DNA from: Sandaracinobacteroides sp041675905
GTDB lineage: Bacteria > Pseudomonadota > Alphaproteobacteria > Sphingomonadales > Sphingomonadaceae
Direction of reading: 5' to 3'
Assembly (NCBI GenBank): GCA_041675905.1
Contig: JBAYSX010000014.1
Location: forward strand, 7,627 to 71,626
Length of the DNA: 64,000 nucleotides
Positions within the stretch are counted from its first letter, which is position 1; each line of letters starts with the position of its first letter. Position numbers and translations under genes: made by a program. The notes beneath the pieces were generated by a model, which was not told the DNA's origin, ran no database searches, and worked only from the letters and a program-made list of their open reading frames with translations. Positions 60,833 through 64,000 of this stretch are shown here, one piece after another.

Positions 60833-62134
60833 ATGCTGCAACGGCTGCGTAGTGTATCCCTTCAGGTCCAGCTGCTCATTGGCTTTATCCTCGGCCTGGC
60901 CGGCGGTTTGCTCGTCAATCTGACGACAGGTGTGGATACCGGCTGGGTGATCTGGGTGACGGCGAACATCACCGGGCCCGTGGGCCAGATCTTCCTGCGG
61001 CTGCTGTTCATGCTGGTGCTGCCGCTGCTGTTTTCGGCGCTGGTCGTCGGCGTTGCGGAAATGGGCGATCTGAAACTGCTGGGCCGCGCCGGCGGCCGCA
61101 CCTTGCTGTTGACGCTGGTGATTTCCGGCATTGCCGTTCTGATCGGCATGGTGCTGGTCAATCTGTTGCGGCCGGGGGCCGGCGTCGATCCGGCGCTGGC
61201 GCGATCGCTGCTGGCGCAAGGGGCGGACGGCGCCAGCTCGATCGTCAGCAGTGCGCCTGAAGGTTTGCTGGCGGAAGGCAATTTTCTCGTTGGCCTGATC
61301 CCGCCCAATGTGTTCGCCGCTGCGGCCAGCAATGAAATACTGATGGTGATGGTGTTCGCGCTGTTCTTCGGCATCGGCCTTGTGATGGTGCAAAGCCCGG
61401 CGACGGACAGATTGCAGGAAGTCATCCAGGGGCTGTTCGAAGTGATGATGGCGCTGATCCATCTGGTGATCCGGCTGGCGCCGCTGGCGGTCGCCTGCCT
61501 GATGTTTAACCTGGCGGCGCTGTTCGGATGGGATTTGCTGTTGCGGCTGGGCGCCTTTGTCGGCGTCGTGCTGCTGGCGATGGCGCTGCATATGTTCGTG
61601 GTTTATCCGCTGGTGATCCGGTTTCTGGCGCGCCGGTCGCCCGTTCAGTTTTTCAAGGCATCGCGCGGGGCCATTGTTGTAGCTTTCGCCACATCCTCTT
61701 CGAATGCGACGCTGCCGGTGTCGCTGAAAGTGGCGGAAGATAATCTTGGACTGCCAAAACGGATCGCCCGTTTCGTGCTGACCGTCGGGGCGACCGCCAA
61801 CCAGAATGGCACGGCGCTGTTCGAAGGTGTGACCGTCCTGTTTCTGGCCCAGTTTTTCGGTGTCGATCTCACATTCGGACAACAGGTGGTGGTAATGGGA
61901 GTGTGCATCCTCGGCGGAGTCGGCACGGCGGGTGTGCCGGCGGGTTCGCTGCCGGTGATCGCGATGATCCTGGCGATGGTCGGCGTTCCGCCGGAAGGCA
62001 TTGGTCTCGTGCTCGGCGTGGATCGCTTCCTCGATATGTGCCGCACGGCATTGAACGTGACGGGAGATCTTGTCATCGCAACCGTGGTCGCCAATGGCGA
62101 AGCAGATGAGGCCCTCGCAGTTTCGAGGGGTTGA
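60833..62134 (+). CDS. Dicarboxylate/amino acid:cation symporter (DAACS)
   Basis: 433 residues with the GltPh-like fold. HP1 tip SSSNATLPVSLKVAEDNLG and helix 7 motif GATANQNGTALFEG. The family motif NMDGT is NQNGT here (323-327), losing the Asp that binds sodium in GltPh. HP2 region GGVGTAGVPAGSLPVIAMIL and the substrate helix DRFLDMCRTALNVTGD are intact. Possibly H+ coupled or of altered substrate range. Confidence 0.9.
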   Translation: MLQRLRSVSLQVQLLIGFILGLAGGLLVNLTTGVDTGWVIWVTANITGPVGQIFLRLLFMLVLPLLFSALVVGVAEMGDLKLLGRAGGRTLLLTLVISGIAVLIGMVLVNLLRPGAGVDPALARSLLAQGADGASSIVSSAPEGLLAEGNFLVGLIPPNVFAAAASNEILMVMVFALFFGIGLVMVQSPATDRLQEVIQGLFEVMMALIHLVIRLAPLAVACLMFNLAALFGWDLLLRLGAFVGVVLLAMALHMFVVYPLVIRFLARRSPVQFFKASRGAIVVAFATSSSNATLPVSLKVAEDNLGLPKRIARFVLTVGATANQNGTALFEGVTVLFLAQFFGVDLTFGQQVVVMGVCILGGVGTAGVPAGSLPVIAMILAMVGVPPEGIGLVLGVDRFLDMCRTALNVTGDLVIATVVANGEADEALAVSRG

Positions 62135-62197
62135 TTCACGCCGTTGGCAGGGGCAAGGACTGCCGCGAGCAAGCGCAATGGCTTACGGAGACATAAA

Positions 62198-62947
62198 ATG
62201 AAACTGCTTGTCGCAGTAAAGCGGGTAATCGATTATAACGTAAAACCACGGGTAAAGGCAGATGGCACAGGTGTCGATCTGGCCAACGTCAAGATGTCGA
62301 TGAACCCGTTCGATGAAATCGCTGTCGAAGAAGCAATCCGCCTGAAAGAAAAGGGCGCGGCCAGCGAGATCGTCGTTGTATCCATCGGGCAGGCGAAGGC
62401 GCAGGAAACCTTGCGCACCGCGCTCGCCATGGGTGCGGACCGCGCGATTTTGATCCAGACCGATGAAATCGTCGAGCCGCTCGCCGTCGCCAAATTGCTG
62501 GCGAAGGTTGTGGCCGAAGAAGAGCCGGGCCTGGTGATCCTCGGCAAGCAGGCGATCGACGACGACTCGAACCAGACCGGCCAGATGCTGGCGGCGCTGC
62601 TCGACTGGCCGCAAGGTACTTTTGCGTCCGCGGTGAATGTGGTCGATGGCGGTGTCGAAGTAACGCGTGAAGTCGATGGCGGACTGGAAACGGTGAAGCT
62701 GGACGGTCCGGCGATCGTCACCACCGATTTGCGCCTGAACGAGCCGCGCTATGCGTCGCTGCCCAACATCATGAAGGCGAAATCCAAGCCGCTGGCGACG
62801 AAAGCCCCGGCAGATTATGGCGTCGATATCACGCCGCGTCTGGAAACATTGAAAGTGACCGAGCCGCCGAAGCGGCAGGCCGGCATCAAGGTGGCCAGTG
62901 TCGATGAGCTGGTCGAGAAGCTGAAGGCGCTGGGAGTAGCAGCATGA
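62198..62947 (+). CDS. etfB: Electron transfer flavoprotein beta subunit
   Basis: 249 residues from ATG 62198 (MKLLVAVKRVIDYNVKPRVK). AMP/FAD region QAIDDDSNQTGQMLAALLDW and TTDLRLNEPRYASLPNIMKA. Accepts electrons from acyl-CoA dehydrogenases such as the one at 17414-19645 and passes them to ETF:quinone oxidoreductase. Overlaps etfA by four bases. Confidence 0.95.
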   Translation: MKLLVAVKRVIDYNVKPRVKADGTGVDLANVKMSMNPFDEIAVEEAIRLKEKGAASEIVVVSIGQAKAQETLRTALAMGADRAILIQTDEIVEPLAVAKLLAKVVAEEEPGLVILGKQAIDDDSNQTGQMLAALLDWPQGTFASAVNVVDGGVEVTREVDGGLETVKLDGPAIVTTDLRLNEPRYASLPNIMKAKSKPLATKAPADYGVDITPRLETLKVTEPPKRQAGIKVASVDELVEKLKALGVAA

Positions 62948-63879
62948 AGATACTGGTATGGGTAGAGCATGAAGGCGGCGCCCTGAAGGACGCCACCCTC
63001 TCGGCGGTGACGGCGGCGGGTCAACTGGGCGAAGTGCATCTGCTGGTGGCCGGACAGGATGTCGGCGGTGTGGCCACGGCGGCGGCGGCGATTGCCGGTG
63101 CGGTGAAGGTGCATGTGGCCGATGATGCGGCCTATGCACATGCGCTGCCGGAAAATATCGCACCGCTGGTGGCGGGTCTGCTGGCGACGCACGATGCGTT
63201 CGTCGCTCCGGCCACGTCCAACGGCAAGAATATCGCCCCGCGCGTCGCGGCGCTCGCCGATGTGGCGCAGATCTCGGACATTCTCAGCGTCGAAGGTCCG
63301 GACACCTTTACCCGTCCGACCTATGCCGGCAATGCGATTGCAACCGTGCGCTCGAAGGATGCGAAAAAGGTCATCACCGTCCGCGGCACCGCCTTCGCCA
63401 AGGCGGCGGCAACTGGCGGCAGCGCCAGCATCGAGCCGGTGTCGGCGGAAGGCAGCGCGGATCGCGGCAAATCCAGCTTCGTAAAGGCGGAACTGGCGAA
63501 ATCCGAGCGTCCGGAACTCACCAGCGCGAAAGTGATCGTGTCGGGTGGCCGGGCGCTGAAGGACGCCGATACCTTTGCCGAATATATCCTGCCGCTGGCC
63601 GACAAGCTGGGCGCAGCCGTTGGCGCCAGCCGCGCGGCGGTCGATGCGGGCTTCGTGCCCAATGATTATCAGGTCGGGCAGACCGGCAAGATTGTCGCCC
63701 CGGAAGTCTATGTTGCGGTCGGTATTTCCGGCGCCATCCAGCATCTGGCCGGCATGAAGGATTCGAAGACAATCATCGCCATCAACAAGGATGAGGATGC
63801 ACCGATCTTCCAGGTAGCTGACGTGGGCCTCGTCGGCGATCTGTTCACTGTCCTGCCCGAACTGACCGGGAAACTCTGA
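62944..63879 (+). CDS. etfA: Electron transfer flavoprotein alpha subunit
   Basis: 311 residues. FAD-binding C-terminal domain with VGASRAAVDAGFVPNDYQVG, QTGKIVAPEVYVAVGISGAI and INKDEDAPIFQVADVGLVGD. The stop overlaps the next start as TGATG. Confidence 0.95.
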   Translation: MKILVWVEHEGGALKDATLSAVTAAGQLGEVHLLVAGQDVGGVATAAAAIAGAVKVHVADDAAYAHALPENIAPLVAGLLATHDAFVAPATSNGKNIAPRVAALADVAQISDILSVEGPDTFTRPTYAGNAIATVRSKDAKKVITVRGTAFAKAAATGGSASIEPVSAEGSADRGKSSFVKAELAKSERPELTSAKVIVSGGRALKDADTFAEYILPLADKLGAAVGASRAAVDAGFVPNDYQVGQTGKIVAPEVYVAVGISGAIQHLAGMKDSKTIIAINKDEDAPIFQVADVGLVGDLFTVLPELTGKL

Positions 63880-64000
63880 TGAACATTCACGAGTATCAGG
63901 CGAAGGAATTGCTTTCGCGTTTTGGTGTTCCTGTGCCTGCGGGTTATGCGGCTTTCAGTGCGGAGGAGGCGGTTGCGGCGTGCGGGAAGTTGCCGGGGCC
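63879..64000 (+). CDS. sucC: Succinyl-CoA synthetase beta subunit, start only
   Basis: Forty codons visible: MNIHEYQAKELLSRFGVPVP and on, the invariant N terminus of SucC (ATP-grasp). Coupled to etfA by TGATG. The rest is outside the window. Confidence 0.9.
   Translation, partial: MNIHEYQAKELLSRFGVPVPAGYAAFSAEEAVAACGKLPG

Noticed and set aside
60791..61882. 363-codon Gln/His/Arg-rich frame on the minus strand
   Set aside because: Antisense to the DAACS symporter; low-complexity shadow.
1..64000. tRNA genes, insertion sequences, CRISPR arrays, prophage or defence genes
   Set aside because: Scanned by eye in all spacers; none found. Spacers are short and the gene content is accounted for.

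Overview
The window is GC-rich chromosomal DNA, almost fully coding, from what looks like a sphingomonad-type alphaproteobacterium. Three things point there: long TonB-dependent receptors sitting in catabolic operons, a DksA that has lost most of its zinc cysteines, and the origin-proximal block mnmE-mnmG-rsmG-parA-parB with two perfect parS palindromes. There is no rRNA gene for a firmer placement. The only RNA gene recognised is the small SRP RNA (ffs). No tRNA, insertion sequence, prophage or CRISPR array was found.

Region 1 (1-4400) is a sulfide/persulfide module on the minus strand: persulfide dioxygenase-type MBL enzyme, two YeeE/YedE half-transporters, a DUF442-sulfide:quinone reductase fusion and the start of a SulP permease. 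A hemerythrin-like protein is divergent. Region 2 (4366-11502) is a translationally coupled efflux operon, cecR-ybhG-ybhF-ybhS-ybhR plus a NodT-type outer-membrane factor, with a palindrome just upstream of cecR. Region 3 (11666-27840) is accessory: a LysR/nitronate-monooxygenase pair, a decayed TonB receptor, another LysR gene, and a six-gene operon (TonB receptor, ADP-forming acyl-CoA ligase, enoyl-CoA hydratase, thiolase-like protein, MFS carrier, double acyl-CoA dehydrogenase). That operon reads as an uptake-to-beta-oxidation route for an unknown carboxylic acid and is my best candidate for an undescribed pathway.

Region 4 (28302-35725) holds yggS and a complete nine-gene N-type ATPase operon in the order atpDCQRBEFAG. 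Region 5 (35868-44227) has an alkaline phosphatase, a SnoaL-like protein, the origin-proximal mnmE-parB block, dksA and a YdcH-like small protein. Region 6 (44354-56041) carries comM, ppc, a DUF937-OmpA protein, a PhyH/RidA pair, fpr and the class I ribonucleotide reductase nrdAB. Region 7 (56185-64000) carries a TylF-type methyltransferase broken by one in-frame TGA, ffs, rpoH, rluD, a JAMM protein, a cold-shock protein, a Tat-exported dienelactone hydrolase, a DAACS symporter, etfBA and the start of sucC.

Two genes show lesions visible in the sequence: the TonB receptor at 13998-16405 (early TGA plus a frameshifting deletion) and the methyltransferase at 56185-56973 (one TGA). Several dyads look like operators or RNA structures and are listed individually.
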